Positions 33,726 to 43,515 are shown, numbered from the stretch's first letter. The stretch is 64,000 bases of DNA from Aggregicoccus sp. 17bor-14 (GCF_009659535.1 NZ_VJZZ01000002.1:434001-498000); one strand, 5' to 3'. A program made the numbers and translations. Notes: generated from the sequence alone by a model not told the origin.

Positions 33726-36569
33726 ATGAAGATCGCGTTTCGGAGCGCCCTGGCCGCAGGCCTGGTGGCGCTGATGCTGTCGTGCGGGGGCGCGGATGCG
33801 CCGGCGGAGCCGGATCCACAGGGCACGCCGGACACGCCGGGCACGCCGGTGCTGGACCCCGCGGGGGACGAGGACCACGACGGGCTGACGAACCAGCAGG
33901 AGGCGAACGGCTGGGACATCCAGGTGGACCGCGTGGGCCTGGGCGAGAAGAAGCTCGAGCACGTCGCGAGCGACCCGCGCAAGGCGGACACCGACGGCGA
34001 CGGCCTCACGGACGCCGAGGAGTTCCAGAAGACCGACCCCACCAAGAAGGACACGGACGGGGACACGCTCTCGGACTACGAGGAGGTGCGCGTGTACCTC
34101 AGCGTGCCCGTGACGGTGGACACCGACGGGGACTCGGTCAACGCGGGCACCTCCAGCACCCAGCTGTGGGACGGCGACGAGGTGAAGGTGTGGGGCAGCA
34201 GCCCCAGCCTCGCGGACACGGACGGCGACGGGCGCAGCGACTACGAGGAGATCATCGCCAACTCCACCAACCCGCTGGTGGCGCAGGTGCCGGAGCTGGA
34301 GCTCAGCTTCGTGGGCAACATGGACGTGCGCCTGGACGTCACCTACGGCAGCGGCAGCACCACCCAGAAGCAGTACGGCCAGGTGCTCGCGCTCGCGGAC
34401 ACCACCGAGCAGAGCCGCACCGACTCCGTGGCCAGCACCCTGTCCGTGGAGGCCAGCGTCACCGTGGGCGTGGAGGCCAGCGCCGGCTTCCCCGAGAGCA
34501 GCGTGACGGCGAGCGCCAGCGCCACGCTGTCCGCCGGCTACAGCCAGGAGAACTCCACCAGCCTCACCAGCAGCGCGAGCCGCACCGCGCAGCAGGAGTA
34601 CCAGAAGTACGTCTCGGACACGCAGGACCTCACCGAGAGCACCTCCAGCGGCCGCCTCTCCGTGGGCATGAAGCTGAAGAACGCGAGCAGCAAGCCCTTC
34701 AAGCTCACCAACCTCACGGTGACCGCGTTCCAGTTCGACCCGCTCACCCGCACCTTCAAGACCGTGGCCACGCTCACCCCGGTGCTCGGTGAGTTCAACC
34801 TCGGCCCGCTCGAGGAGAAGCCGGTGGCCCAGCAGGTGGTCGCCACGGGCGTGAACGCGGGCCTCATCAAGGAGTTCCTCAAGCAGCCCTCTGCCCTGAG
34901 CTTCCGCGTCTCCAACTTCGACCTGCAGAACGCCGAGGGCACCAACTACGCCTTCCTCAACGAGGTGACGAACGACCGCACCGGCCTGCTCGTCATCGAC
35001 TACGGCGACGGGCGCGTGGAGCGCTACCGCGTGGCCACCAACGTGCGCCGCAACGCGGACGGCAGCCCCGCGGGCGTGCCGCTGAAGGAGGTCTTCGAGA
35101 AGTACATCAAGGTCCCCTACGCCACCGCGCCCTGGCAGCCCGCGGCCGGCAGCACCGGCTTCGAGGACAAGGCGGGCAAGCGCGTGCTCACGCAGATCAA
35201 GGACAAGGTGAGCGCGCCGCAGGGCTCGGCGAGCCGGCGCTTCTGGGCGCTCTTCGCCAAGGATGTGCGCCTCGCGGACCGCGCGCAGGACTTCGACAAC
35301 ATCGTGCTGCAGCGCGGCCAGGAGCTGCACCTGGCCTACGTGTCGGACGACGACAAGGACGGCCTGCTCTCGTACGAGGAGCGGCTCTACGGCAGCTCCG
35401 ACAGTGCGGTGGACACGGACCACGACACGGTGAGCGACTTCGACGAGGTGCGCACCGGCTGGACGGCCGGCACGGGGCTGCCCGCCTCGCTCGGCTACCC
35501 GCGCCAGGTGTTCAGCGACCCGACGAGCGCGGACGCGGACAACGACGGCTCCACGGACGCGCAGGAGAAGGCCGCGGGCACCGATCCCTACAACCCGGAC
35601 ACGGACAACGACCAGCTGCTGGACGGCAGCGACGCTGCGCCCCTGAGCCCCTTCAACAGCCCGCCCAGCATCAACCTCACGCTGACCAGCAGCGACCCCA
35701 CCTTCACGCTCACCGGCAGCATCACCGACACGGTGGACGCCATCGCGAGCGCGTCCATCGCCTGGGGTGACGGCGCCACCACGCCGCTCAGCTCCGGCTA
35801 CAACGCCCTCAACGCGAGCCACGCCTACGCGGCCCAGGGCACCTACACCATCACCGTCTCGGCCACGGACGCGCGCGGCGCCCCGAGCACGAAGACCTTC
35901 ACCGCCACCAGCGTCTTCCCCACCGCGGGGCTGGTGGGCTTCTGGCGGCTCAACGGGAACTTCAGCGACTCGAGCGGCGGGGCCCACCACCTCACCCTCG
36001 GCGGCCAGCTCACCTCCGGCTCCTCCGGGGGCTTCGTGAACGACCGCGCCGGCAACGCGTTGCGCGCCTACGACTTCCAGGGCGACAACATCCAGCCGGA
36101 CTACTCCTACGCGGCGGGCACGGTGGGGGCCATCGACACGGCCAACTTCAGCGTGGCGCTGTGGATCAACGCGAGCGGCAACACCGGCGCGGACGGCTGG
36201 GTGGTCTCGCAGCAGAACGCCTTCGCGGTGCGCCTCAACGGCGGCCGGCCCAGCCTGCGGCTCGGCACCGGTGTCACGGACCTCACGTCGACGACCAGCG
36301 TGGGCACCGGCACCTGGAAGCACGTGGCCTGGGTGAAGTCCGGCAGCACCGTGCTCATGTACGTGAACGGGACCCAGGTGTTCAGCGGCGCGGCGGGCAG
36401 CTTCAGCGCGGGCACCTGCACGAACCTCTTCCTCGGCGGCAACCGGACGGGCGGCTGCCAGAGCGCCCCCGACAGCAACTTCATGCCGCACCAGCTGGAC
36501 GACGTGCGCGTCTACAGCCGCGCGCTCTCGGCCGCCGAGGTGACGATGCTGATGAACCAGGCGCCGTAG
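33726..36569 (+). CDS. Protective-antigen-like, Ca-binding lipoprotein with LamG domain
   Basis: 947 residues. A lipoprotein signal ends at Cys20 (LMLSC). Residues 45-180 hold calcium-binding DxDxDG repeats (DEDHDGLTNQQEANGW, DTDGDGLTDAEE, DTDGDTLSDYEE, DTDGDGRSDYEE), like domain 1 of anthrax protective antigen (PA) and binary-toxin B subunits. NPLVAQVPELELSF (182-195) matches PA's HPLVAAYPIVHVDM. Then comes an alternating Ser/Thr/Ala strand region (about 210-320) like PA's membrane-inserting hairpin, followed by a PA domain-2-like part with LSVGMKLKNASSKPFKL (311-327) and DYGDGRVERYRV (425-436). A second DxDxDG cluster, a PKD-like domain and a C-terminal LamG/concanavalin-like domain (about 735-945) complete it. 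PA homology is my reading by eye. It is probably a surface pore-former or adhesin. Start ATG follows GGAGGGGG. Confidence 0.75.
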   Translation: MKIAFRSALAAGLVALMLSCGGADAPAEPDPQGTPDTPGTPVLDPAGDEDHDGLTNQQEANGWDIQVDRVGLGEKKLEHVASDPRKADTDGDGLTDAEEFQKTDPTKKDTDGDTLSDYEEVRVYLSVPVTVDTDGDSVNAGTSSTQLWDGDEVKVWGSSPSLADTDGDGRSDYEEIIANSTNPLVAQVPELELSFVGNMDVRLDVTYGSGSTTQKQYGQVLALADTTEQSRTDSVASTLSVEASVTVGVEASAGFPESSVTASASATLSAGYSQENSTSLTSSASRTAQQEYQKYVSDTQDLTESTSSGRLSVGMKLKNASSKPFKLTNLTVTAFQFDPLTRTFKTVATLTPVLGEFNLGPLEEKPVAQQVVATGVNAGLIKEFLKQPSALSFRVSNFDLQNAEGTNYAFLNEVTNDRTGLLVIDYGDGRVERYRVATNVRRNADGSPAGVPLKEVFEKYIKVPYATAPWQPAAGSTGFEDKAGKRVLTQIKDKVSAPQGSASRRFWALFAKDVRLADRAQDFDNIVLQRGQELHLAYVSDDDKDGLLSYEERLYGSSDSAVDTDHDTVSDFDEVRTGWTAGTGLPASLGYPRQVFSDPTSADADNDGSTDAQEKAAGTDPYNPDTDNDQLLDGSDAAPLSPFNSPPSINLTLTSSDPTFTLTGSITDTVDAIASASIAWGDGATTPLSSGYNALNASHAYAAQGTYTITVSATDARGAPSTKTFTATSVFPTAGLVGFWRLNGNFSDSSGGAHHLTLGGQLTSGSSGGFVNDRAGNALRAYDFQGDNIQPDYSYAAGTVGAIDTANFSVALWINASGNTGADGWVVSQQNAFAVRLNGGRPSLRLGTGVTDLTSTTSVGTGTWKHVAWVKSGSTVLMYVNGTQVFSGAAGSFSAGTCTNLFLGGNRTGGCQSAPDSNFMPHQLDDVRVYSRALSAAEVTMLMNQAP

Positions 36570-36698
36570 CGCGCGCCCGGTGTACGCACCGCAGCGGGGC
36601 GCGCCCACGTGCGCGCCCCGCTGGCGGCGGGCCCGCTCGCCGTGGGCTCCGGCGAGCGGCCGCGTGACAGCGCCGGAGGGCTGTGGCTCACTCGCGCC

Positions 36699-38684
36699 GT
36701 GCCTGCTTCGCGCCCGCTCCTCCACCACCTCGTCGTCCTGCTCTACCTCGCCGTCTGCGCCGCCGTGCTGGTGCGCGACGGGCGCGGGCGCGCCACGGGG
36801 GACGGGCACGAGTACTACGCGATGCTCTTCGCGCTGGGGGAGACGGGCCGGCCCTCCCTCACCCCGAAGAGCGAGGCCGCCTACGAGGCCTACGCCGCCA
36901 CCCACCCCGCCATCGCCCTGGAGCACCAGGTGGCGCAGCGGCGCGACGTGCGGGAGATGACCCTGCCGGACGGGACGGCGGACTTCCCCCACGCCTGGTT
37001 CTACAGCCTGCTCGCGGTGCCCTTCTACGCGGCGTGCAAGCTCGTGGGGGCGGACGCGGCCTACAGCTTCACGCTGCTGCACCTGGCGCTGCTGGGGCTC
37101 GCCCTCTGGGTGGCGCAGCGCTGCTTCGGGCGCACGGGCGCGCTCGCCGCGCTGCTGCTGTGCGTCGCCTCGCCGGCGCTGTGGTTCATCAACAAGGCCC
37201 ACACCGAGTTCTTCACGGTGACGCTCACGCTCGTCGTCTGCGCGCTGTTCCTGCGCGGCCGCTACGTGCAGGCGCTGGTGCCGCTCGCGGCGCTGTCCAC
37301 GCAGAACCCGCCCTTCCTCGCGCTGCTGGCGCTGTGCGGCCTGCAGGCGCTGCTGCTGCAGCGAGACGTGCTGCTCACCGCGCGCGGGCTGCTCACCGCG
37401 GGCGTGGCGGCGGGGCTCGCGGCGGTGGTGCCCGCCTACTACCTGGTGCGGCACGGGGTGCCCAACCCGCTCTTCAAGACCACGGCCGTGACCCCGGTGC
37501 ACCCGGACCTCAAGCGCGTGCTGGCGGTGTTCGTGGACCCGGACATCGGGCTGGTGCCGAACTGGCCGCTCGCGGCGCTGCTCGCGCTGCTCGCCGCCGT
37601 GCTCGTGGCGCGCCGCCCGCGCGCGAGCCTGCGGACCCACCTGCGCGCGCTGCCCTTCTTCGCGGCGTGGGTGGGGCTCTTCGCCTACGCGCACGCGAAG
37701 ACGGTGAACCTGAACCACGGCGGCACCATCTCCATGAGCCGCTACGCGCTCTGGTACGCGGCGCTGCTCCTGCCCGCGCTGGTGGTGGTGCTGCGCGCCC
37801 TCTGGCAGCAGCCGCCGGCGCGGCGCTGGGCGCTGGGGGGCCTGCTGGGGGCGGGCTTCGTGGCCACGGCCGCGGCGGCCGAGCCGCGCACCGCGGTGCG
37901 CACCTGCGAGCCCGCGCCCCTCGCGCGCGCTCTCTACCGCGTGGCGCCGGGGCTCTACGACCCGCCCACGGAGATCTTCCTCGAGCGCAACTCGGGCCTC
38001 TGCGAGGGCCAGGCCGGGGCGCACCCCTGGGCCGTCTTCAACCCGGACTGCACCAAGCTGCTGCTCGTGCGCGAGAACCTGCCGCCGGAGGGCGGCGCGC
38101 CTCCGCCCGTGCTCGGCTGCCAGGGCTTCCTTCCGGACGGGCCGCGCGTGGCCGCCGAGGCCCGGCGCTACTTCGCCTCGCACGCCACCGGCGCGCACGG
38201 CTACGTCCCGCTGCGCGCGGGCGAGGCCGAGGAGCGCTTCGGTAACTTCCCCCTCTACCCGCTGGGCAGCGCCCTGCACTTCGGCGCCGGGCCGCAGCGC
38301 TTCGCGGGGATGGGGCAGGGCTGGTCCCACGCGGAGGAGTGGGGCACGTGGACGGACGGCGCGCTCGCCGAGCTCTTCTTCCAGCTGGACCCGCCGCCGC
38401 AGCCCGCGCCCCGGGCACTCACGCTGCAGGCGGGGGCCTTCGTCGGCCCGGGCAAGCCGCGGCTGGACGTGGTGGTGGAGCTCAACGGCTGGGAGCTGGG
38501 GCGCATCGAGGCCGAGCAGCGCGAGCCGCGCAGCTACCGCTTCGAGGTCCCGCCGCAGGCGCTGCGCGCCCAGAACCGGCTGCGCCTCCACATCGACCGG
38601 CCCCGCTCTCCGAGCGAGCTCGGCGAGAGCGGGGACGGGCGCCGGCTGGGCCTGAGCGTGCTCGGGATGCAGCTGGGAGGCTGA
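36699..38684 (+). CDS. GT-C-like multi-pass membrane protein
   Basis: 661 residues from GTG 36699; a GTG at 36609 would add 30 residues without obvious structure before the first helix. About ten membrane helices lie between residues 5 and 390, the first followed by a large extracytoplasmic loop with GDGHEYYAMLF, the place where GT-C glycosyltransferases keep their catalytic acidic residue. FINKAHTEFFTVTLTLV is another family-like loop. A soluble C-terminal half (about 400-660) carries beta strands (RLDVVVELNGWELGRIEAEQREPRSYRFEVP). It may be a glycosyl- or lipid-linked-sugar transferase; this is inference. It runs convergent with the permease gene with no gap between the stop codons. Confidence 0.72.
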   Translation: MPASRPLLHHLVVLLYLAVCAAVLVRDGRGRATGDGHEYYAMLFALGETGRPSLTPKSEAAYEAYAATHPAIALEHQVAQRRDVREMTLPDGTADFPHAWFYSLLAVPFYAACKLVGADAAYSFTLLHLALLGLALWVAQRCFGRTGALAALLLCVASPALWFINKAHTEFFTVTLTLVVCALFLRGRYVQALVPLAALSTQNPPFLALLALCGLQALLLQRDVLLTARGLLTAGVAAGLAAVVPAYYLVRHGVPNPLFKTTAVTPVHPDLKRVLAVFVDPDIGLVPNWPLAALLALLAAVLVARRPRASLRTHLRALPFFAAWVGLFAYAHAKTVNLNHGGTISMSRYALWYAALLLPALVVVLRALWQQPPARRWALGGLLGAGFVATAAAAEPRTAVRTCEPAPLARALYRVAPGLYDPPTEIFLERNSGLCEGQAGAHPWAVFNPDCTKLLLVRENLPPEGGAPPPVLGCQGFLPDGPRVAAEARRYFASHATGAHGYVPLRAGEAEERFGNFPLYPLGSALHFGAGPQRFAGMGQGWSHAEEWGTWTDGALAELFFQLDPPPQPAPRALTLQAGAFVGPGKPRLDVVVELNGWELGRIEAEQREPRSYRFEVPPQALRAQNRLRLHIDRPRSPSELGESGDGRRLGLSVLGMQLGG

Positions 38685-41081
38685 TCAGGTCTCGGAGCGC
38701 AGGGCCTCGTGCGGCGGCACGCGCAGGGCCCTTCGCGCCGGCACCCAGCTCGCCAGCAGCGCCACGCCCAAGAGCAGCGCGGGCACGCCCCCGAAGGTCA
38801 CCGGGTCCAGCACCGGCACGCCGTAGACGAGGCCCCCGAGCGTGCGCGCGAGCAGCCCGGCCACGAGCAGCCCCACGCCCACGCCGAGCCCCGCGAGCCC
38901 CAGGCCCTGGCGCAGCACCAGGCCCAGCAGCTGCTCCTGCCGCGCGCCCAGCGCCGCGCGGATGCCCAGCTCCCGGGTGCGCTGGGTCACGGAGTAGGCG
39001 AGGACCCCGTAGAGTCCCACCGCCGCGAGCAGCAGCCCCAGCACGGCGAGCGCCGTGAAGAGCGCGCCGAGCGCCCGCGTGCGCTCGAGGTTCGCGTCCA
39101 CCAGCTCCGGCATGCTGCGCACCTTGAGCAGCGGCAGGTCCGGCACCACGCCCTGCACCTGCGCGCGCAGCATCGCCGTCAGCGCCGCCGGCTCCACGTC
39201 GGAGCGTACGGCGAGCACCATGCGGGGCATCGCGAACTGCGACAGGGGCATGTACACCTCGGGCACCGGCGCCTCGGCGAGGCCCTCGTGGCGCACGTCG
39301 CCCACCACGCCGACGATCTCCCGCAGCGGGCTCTCGTCGTCGAGCGCGAGGCGCGCCTGCTGCCCCAGCACCCGCTCGTGCGGGAAGTAGCGGCGCACGA
39401 AGGCCTCGTTCACCAGCATCACCGGCGGGCTGCCCGCGCCGTCCTGCGCCCCCAGCCGGCGCCCCTCGCGCAGCGGGATGCGCAGCGCCTCGAGGTAGTC
39501 GCCGTCCACGGCGCGGAAGTTCACCGGCTCGCGCCCCTTGGCCGCCTCCATCGGCTCGCCCGGGCGCAGGATGGGCGAGAAGCCGTTGCGGCCCCACAGG
39601 GGCACCGTGCTCGCGAGGCCCACGGCCCGCACGCCCGGCAGCCCCTGCACGTGCGCGCGCAGCTCCTCGTAGAGCGGGGCGAGGCGCTCGGTCGCGAAGC
39701 GCTCGGGGTCCAGCCGCAGCTCGGCCAGGACGACGCCCTGGGGCTCGAAGCCCAGGGGCGCCGCGTCCAGGCGCTGCAGCGTGCGCAGCATCAGTCCCGC
39801 GCCCACCAGCGGCACCAGCGCGAGCGACACCTGCACCACCACCAGCGCCGCCCGCAGGCCTCCGCCGCCTCCGGTGGAGCGCGCGCCGCGAAGGTCTCCC
39901 AGCGTGCCGCGCCCGTCCGCCCGCGCCGCGCGCAGCGCGGGCACCAGCGCCGCGAGCAGGCAGGTGAGCAGCGAGAGCGCGGCGGTGAGGAGCAGCAAAT
40001 GCGAGGAGAGCTGCGGGCCCTCGGGCGAGACGAGCTCCGGGGGCACCAGCACGCGCAAGAGCTCGCGCCCCCACGCCGCGAGCAGCAGGCCCAAGCCGCC
40101 GCCCGCGAACGCGAGCAGCAGCCCCTCCACGAGGAACTGGCGCACCAGCTGCCAGCGCCCCGCGCCCAGCGCCGCGCGCACCGCCACCTCGCGCTCGCGC
40201 GCCGTGGCGCGGGCGAGCAGCAGGTTCGCCACGTTCGCGCAGGCCACCAGCAGCACGAAGGCCACCACGCCCGCGAGCAGCCACAGCTGCGTGCGCACGC
40301 CCTTCACCAGCAGCCCGTGCAGCGGCTCCACGCGCGCGCCTGGCGGGCCGCCCTCGCGCACGAAGTCCTTCGCCACCTGCTCCATCTCGGCGCGCGCCGC
40401 CTGCGCGCTCACGCCCGGGCGCAGCCGCCCGAGGCCGCGCAGGAAGTGGTGGCCCGCGTCCACCGCCTCCGTCGCGGGCTCGGGGGCGAGCGGCTTCCAC
40501 AGGTCGATGGCGGGGTCGAAGCGGAAGTCCGCCGGCAGCACCCCCACCACCGTGTGCGGCACGCCGTCCAGCGTCAGCGTGCGCCCGAGCACCCGCGGGT
40601 CGGAGCCGAGCTGGGTGCGCCACATCGCGTGGGAGAGCAGCACCACGCGGTCGCGGCCCGGCACCTCCGCCTCCGCGCCCCACAGCTGCCCCAGCACCGG
40701 CCGCACCCCGAGCTGCGGCAGCAGGCCCGCCGTGGCGCGCGCGGTGCGCACGGGCGCCGCCGGCCCCTCGCCCGTCAGCGTCATGTCCTGGAAGCCCATC
40801 CCCTCCACCGCGCCGAGGCCGTGCACGCGCGCGCGCCACGCCGTCAGCGCGGGGTAGCTCAGGCCCCAGCCGCGATCCTGCTCCGGGCTCGCCTGGTACA
40901 GGCGCACCAGCTGCTCCGGGGCGGGGTAGGGCAGGGGACGCAGCAGCACCTCGTAGACGACGCTGAAGACGGAGGTGCTCGCGCCGATGGCGAGCGCGAG
41001 CGTGGCGACGATGACGAGGGTGAGCAGCCGCTCGCGGCGCAGCAGGCGCAGCGCGAAGCGCAGGTCTTGGCCGAGGGACAT
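38685..41081 (-). CDS. MacB-like ABC transporter permease (ADOP type)
   Basis: 798 residues. Duplicated permease of the acidobacterial duplicated orphan permease (ADOP) group: an N-terminal helix (LLTLVIVATLALAIGASTSVFSVVYEVLLRPLPYP, about 17-51), a periplasmic MacB_PCD domain, a three-helix FtsX domain near residues 270-400, a short cytoplasmic stretch, another helix and MacB_PCD, and a C-terminal FtsX domain ending with PLHEALRSET-like PPHEALRSET. No ATPase (LolD/MacB-type) gene is adjacent, which is normal for ADOP. It probably works in export or lipoprotein/peptide extrusion with an ATPase encoded elsewhere. Start ATG 41081, the usual MSLGQDLRFALRLL N terminus. Divergent from the haem receptor. 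Confidence 0.88.
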   Translation of the reverse strand: MSLGQDLRFALRLLRRERLLTLVIVATLALAIGASTSVFSVVYEVLLRPLPYPAPEQLVRLYQASPEQDRGWGLSYPALTAWRARVHGLGAVEGMGFQDMTLTGEGPAAPVRTARATAGLLPQLGVRPVLGQLWGAEAEVPGRDRVVLLSHAMWRTQLGSDPRVLGRTLTLDGVPHTVVGVLPADFRFDPAIDLWKPLAPEPATEAVDAGHHFLRGLGRLRPGVSAQAARAEMEQVAKDFVREGGPPGARVEPLHGLLVKGVRTQLWLLAGVVAFVLLVACANVANLLLARATAREREVAVRAALGAGRWQLVRQFLVEGLLLAFAGGGLGLLLAAWGRELLRVLVPPELVSPEGPQLSSHLLLLTAALSLLTCLLAALVPALRAARADGRGTLGDLRGARSTGGGGGLRAALVVVQVSLALVPLVGAGLMLRTLQRLDAAPLGFEPQGVVLAELRLDPERFATERLAPLYEELRAHVQGLPGVRAVGLASTVPLWGRNGFSPILRPGEPMEAAKGREPVNFRAVDGDYLEALRIPLREGRRLGAQDGAGSPPVMLVNEAFVRRYFPHERVLGQQARLALDDESPLREIVGVVGDVRHEGLAEAPVPEVYMPLSQFAMPRMVLAVRSDVEPAALTAMLRAQVQGVVPDLPLLKVRSMPELVDANLERTRALGALFTALAVLGLLLAAVGLYGVLAYSVTQRTRELGIRAALGARQEQLLGLVLRQGLGLAGLGVGVGLLVAGLLARTLGGLVYGVPVLDPVTFGGVPALLLGVALLASWVPARRALRVPPHEALRSET

Positions 41082-41126
41082 GGACCGAACCTTAGCCCGC
41101 GCGCCGGAGCCCTCCCGGGGTGTGAC

Positions 41127-41142
41127 GTTGCAACACAGTTGC
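41127..41142. promoter_or_regulatory. GTTGC/GCAAC palindromes before haem-uptake operon
   Basis: GTTGCAAC (8-bp palindrome, 41127-41134) overlaps GCAAC-ACA-GTTGC (41130-41142), 86 bases before the first possible receptor start. It could be an operator in the divergent promoter region of the permease and receptor genes. Weak evidence; no classical Fur box was found by eye. Confidence 0.35.
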
Positions 41143-41247
41143 GCACCTGCGCGGCGCTCGTCCCACCCCGCAGCTGCGACAAATGACCGCATCGGAGGAC
41201 TGATTCGAGCTTGGTAGAAATCTTATGTGAAAGGCGGGTTCACCAGA

Positions 41248-43515
41248 GTGCACTTCCGTAGGCTTTCGGTCGTAGTGAGCGGTGTCGTGGTGGCGGCGGG
41301 CGGCGGTTCGGCAGCGTGGGCGCAGGATCAGGCGCAGGACGCGGCGCAGGCAGTCCCGGCAGCAGCGGATGCAGCGCCCGCGGCGAAGGCCCCCGCGGAG
41401 GCGCAGCAGGCGGCTCAGCCCGAGCAGTCGGCCCAGGCAGCGCAGGCGGCCTCTGGCGAGGACGGTCCTGTCTTCGAGACCGTGGTCCGGGAGGACGCGG
41501 ATCACGGCAAGCCGGTGCTCTCGAAGCCGCAGTCGGTGGGCGTGCTCACCACGGCGGACCTGCGCCGCAGCGACGGGCTCTTCCTCGAGGAGTCGCTCAA
41601 CCTGCTGCCCGGCGTCCGGCTCGAGAGCCGCACCGTCTCCGGCGGCCAGCGCATCACCATCCGCGGCTACGGCAACAGCACGAACTTCAACGGCACCGGC
41701 TACCGCGCCTATCTGGACAACATCCCGCTCACGGACGCGGAGGGCACCACCATCCTGGATGACCTGGACCCCGCCACGCTGGGCCGGGTGGAGGTCATCA
41801 AGGGACCCGCCTCCAGCCTCTACGGCGCGGGCATCGGCGGCGTGGTGAAGTTCTCCTCGCTGCGCCCGAACGACTCGAGCAGCCGCCTCTCGCAGGAGGT
41901 GATGGGCGGCAACCTCGGCCTGCTGCGCACCAACACCCGCGTGGAGCACGGCTCGGGCAACGCCTCGCTGCTGCTCAACTACGGCCACCAGCGCGCGGAC
42001 GGCTACCGCGTGCACAGCGACTCGGCCAAGGACAACGTGCTCGTCACGGGCAACCTGCGCGCGAGCTCGCGGCAGGAAATCTCGGTGGTGGGCTCCTTCA
42101 ACCGCTCCGAGGACAAGCTCGCGGGCCAGCTCACCTCGGAGCAGTTCAACAACGAGGAGAACGTGGCCGAGGCGGCGTACCTGGCGAACGACGCCTACGT
42201 GCGCATCGACAGCGTGCGCTTCGGCGTCACGCACCGCTACGACGTCTCCTCCTGGCTGCGCAACACGAGCACCGTGTACGCCACGGGCTACCAGCTCGCG
42301 CAGCCCTTCGCGGCGGGGCGCACGGACAACATGGCGGTGAACCTGGGGGCGCGCACCGAGTTCGCCCTGAGCTTCGCCCCGGGCGGTCACGCCATCCACG
42401 GCGTGATCGGCGCCGAGGTGCAGCAGACCAACGCCTTCAAGAAGAGCTACGCGCTCGCCAACGGCCAGCTGGGCGCGCTGCGCGGCGACCTGCAGGTGAC
42501 TTCGCTGCAGTCCAACCCGGTGTTCACCGAGTGGCAGGTGGAGCTGCCCGCCGAGTTCGCGCTCACCGCGGGCGCGAGCGTGAACCTGGTGCGCTACCAC
42601 ATCCGGGACAACTTCCCGGTCGGCCCCACCCACCCGAGCCAGTCCGGCATCAAGGAGTTCTCGCCGGTGGTGACGCCGCGCGTGGCGCTGATGCGCACCT
42701 TCGACCCGGGCTTCACCGTCTACGCGCAGGTGAGCGAGGGCTACACCCCGCCCGCCTCCAGCAGCGTGGTCATCGCGCAGGAGGGCCGGGTGAACACCGA
42801 CCTGCGTCCCGAGCGCGGCACCCTCTTCGAGGTGGGCACCAAGGGCATCCTGCTCTCGGACCGCCTGAGCTACGAGGCCGCCGTCTTCGACATGCGGGTG
42901 AAGGACAAGCTCACGCCCGAGGCGGTGACGGATGCGGGCGGCAAGGTGCTCTACAGCATCACCACCAACGCGGGCCAGCAGACCAACCGCGGGCTCGAGC
43001 TCGCCAGCCGCTACGCCGTCGTGCGTGACCCCGACGCCGTCCTGTCCAGCGTGGAGCCCTGGGTCTCCTGGACCCTGTCGCGCTTCCGCTACACGGACTT
43101 CAAGGCCAACGCCAACGACGCCGTGAACCCGGCGGACTACAGCGGCAACCGCGTGGCAGGCGTGCCCACCTACCTGGTGAACGCGGGCGTGGACCTGGCG
43201 ACCCGCTGGGGCGTGTACCTGAACACCACCTTCCAGCGCGTGGACCGCATGCCGCTCACCTACGACAACGCGCACTATGCGGACGGCTACTCGCTCGTCG
43301 GCGCGAAGCTGGGCTACCGCGCGGACCTGCCGAAGAAGTTCCACATCGACGCGGCGGCCGGCAGCAACAACATCCTGGGCGCGCGCTACTACACGATGGC
43401 CTTCCTCAACGCGAACTACGGCACGCCCACGAGCCCCGCGGATCCCAACGTGTACCTGCCGGGCTCCTACAAGCCCACGTACTACGGCGGCGTCACGCTG
43501 AGCTACACGCCGTGA
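41248..43515 (+). CDS. TonB-dependent receptor of haem/siderophore type
   Basis: 755 residues from GTG 41248, preceded by AAAGGCGGG and starting a signal peptide (MHFRRLSVVVSGVVVAAGGGSAAWA); a GTG at 41227 would add 7 residues. After a Gln/Ala-rich linker the plug domain starts at VLTTADLRRSDGLFLEESLNLLPGV (about 95-119), with GQRITIRGYG and KGPASSLYGAGIGGVV as plug hallmarks. The 22-strand barrel fills residues about 210-755 and ends in LSYTP. It forms an operon with hmuT-hmuU-hmuV, so haem or a haem-like complex is the probable substrate. No FRAP/NPNL haem-receptor motif is obvious, so a different iron complex is possible. Confidence 0.85.
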   Translation: MHFRRLSVVVSGVVVAAGGGSAAWAQDQAQDAAQAVPAAADAAPAAKAPAEAQQAAQPEQSAQAAQAASGEDGPVFETVVREDADHGKPVLSKPQSVGVLTTADLRRSDGLFLEESLNLLPGVRLESRTVSGGQRITIRGYGNSTNFNGTGYRAYLDNIPLTDAEGTTILDDLDPATLGRVEVIKGPASSLYGAGIGGVVKFSSLRPNDSSSRLSQEVMGGNLGLLRTNTRVEHGSGNASLLLNYGHQRADGYRVHSDSAKDNVLVTGNLRASSRQEISVVGSFNRSEDKLAGQLTSEQFNNEENVAEAAYLANDAYVRIDSVRFGVTHRYDVSSWLRNTSTVYATGYQLAQPFAAGRTDNMAVNLGARTEFALSFAPGGHAIHGVIGAEVQQTNAFKKSYALANGQLGALRGDLQVTSLQSNPVFTEWQVELPAEFALTAGASVNLVRYHIRDNFPVGPTHPSQSGIKEFSPVVTPRVALMRTFDPGFTVYAQVSEGYTPPASSSVVIAQEGRVNTDLRPERGTLFEVGTKGILLSDRLSYEAAVFDMRVKDKLTPEAVTDAGGKVLYSITTNAGQQTNRGLELASRYAVVRDPDAVLSSVEPWVSWTLSRFRYTDFKANANDAVNPADYSGNRVAGVPTYLVNAGVDLATRWGVYLNTTFQRVDRMPLTYDNAHYADGYSLVGAKLGYRADLPKKFHIDAAAGSNNILGARYYTMAFLNANYGTPTSPADPNVYLPGSYKPTYYGGVTLSYTP

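Noticed and set aside
31296-38591. Very long leftward frame opposite the PA-like and GT-C-like genes
   Set aside because: High G+C antisense frame; the sense strand has signal peptides, domain motifs and ribosome sites while this frame is Arg/Gly/His-rich.
41205-41227. Promoter -10 (TAGAAA or TTATGT) before the haem receptor
   Set aside because: A/T-rich for this genome but no matching -35 at proper spacing; kept as a weak possibility only.
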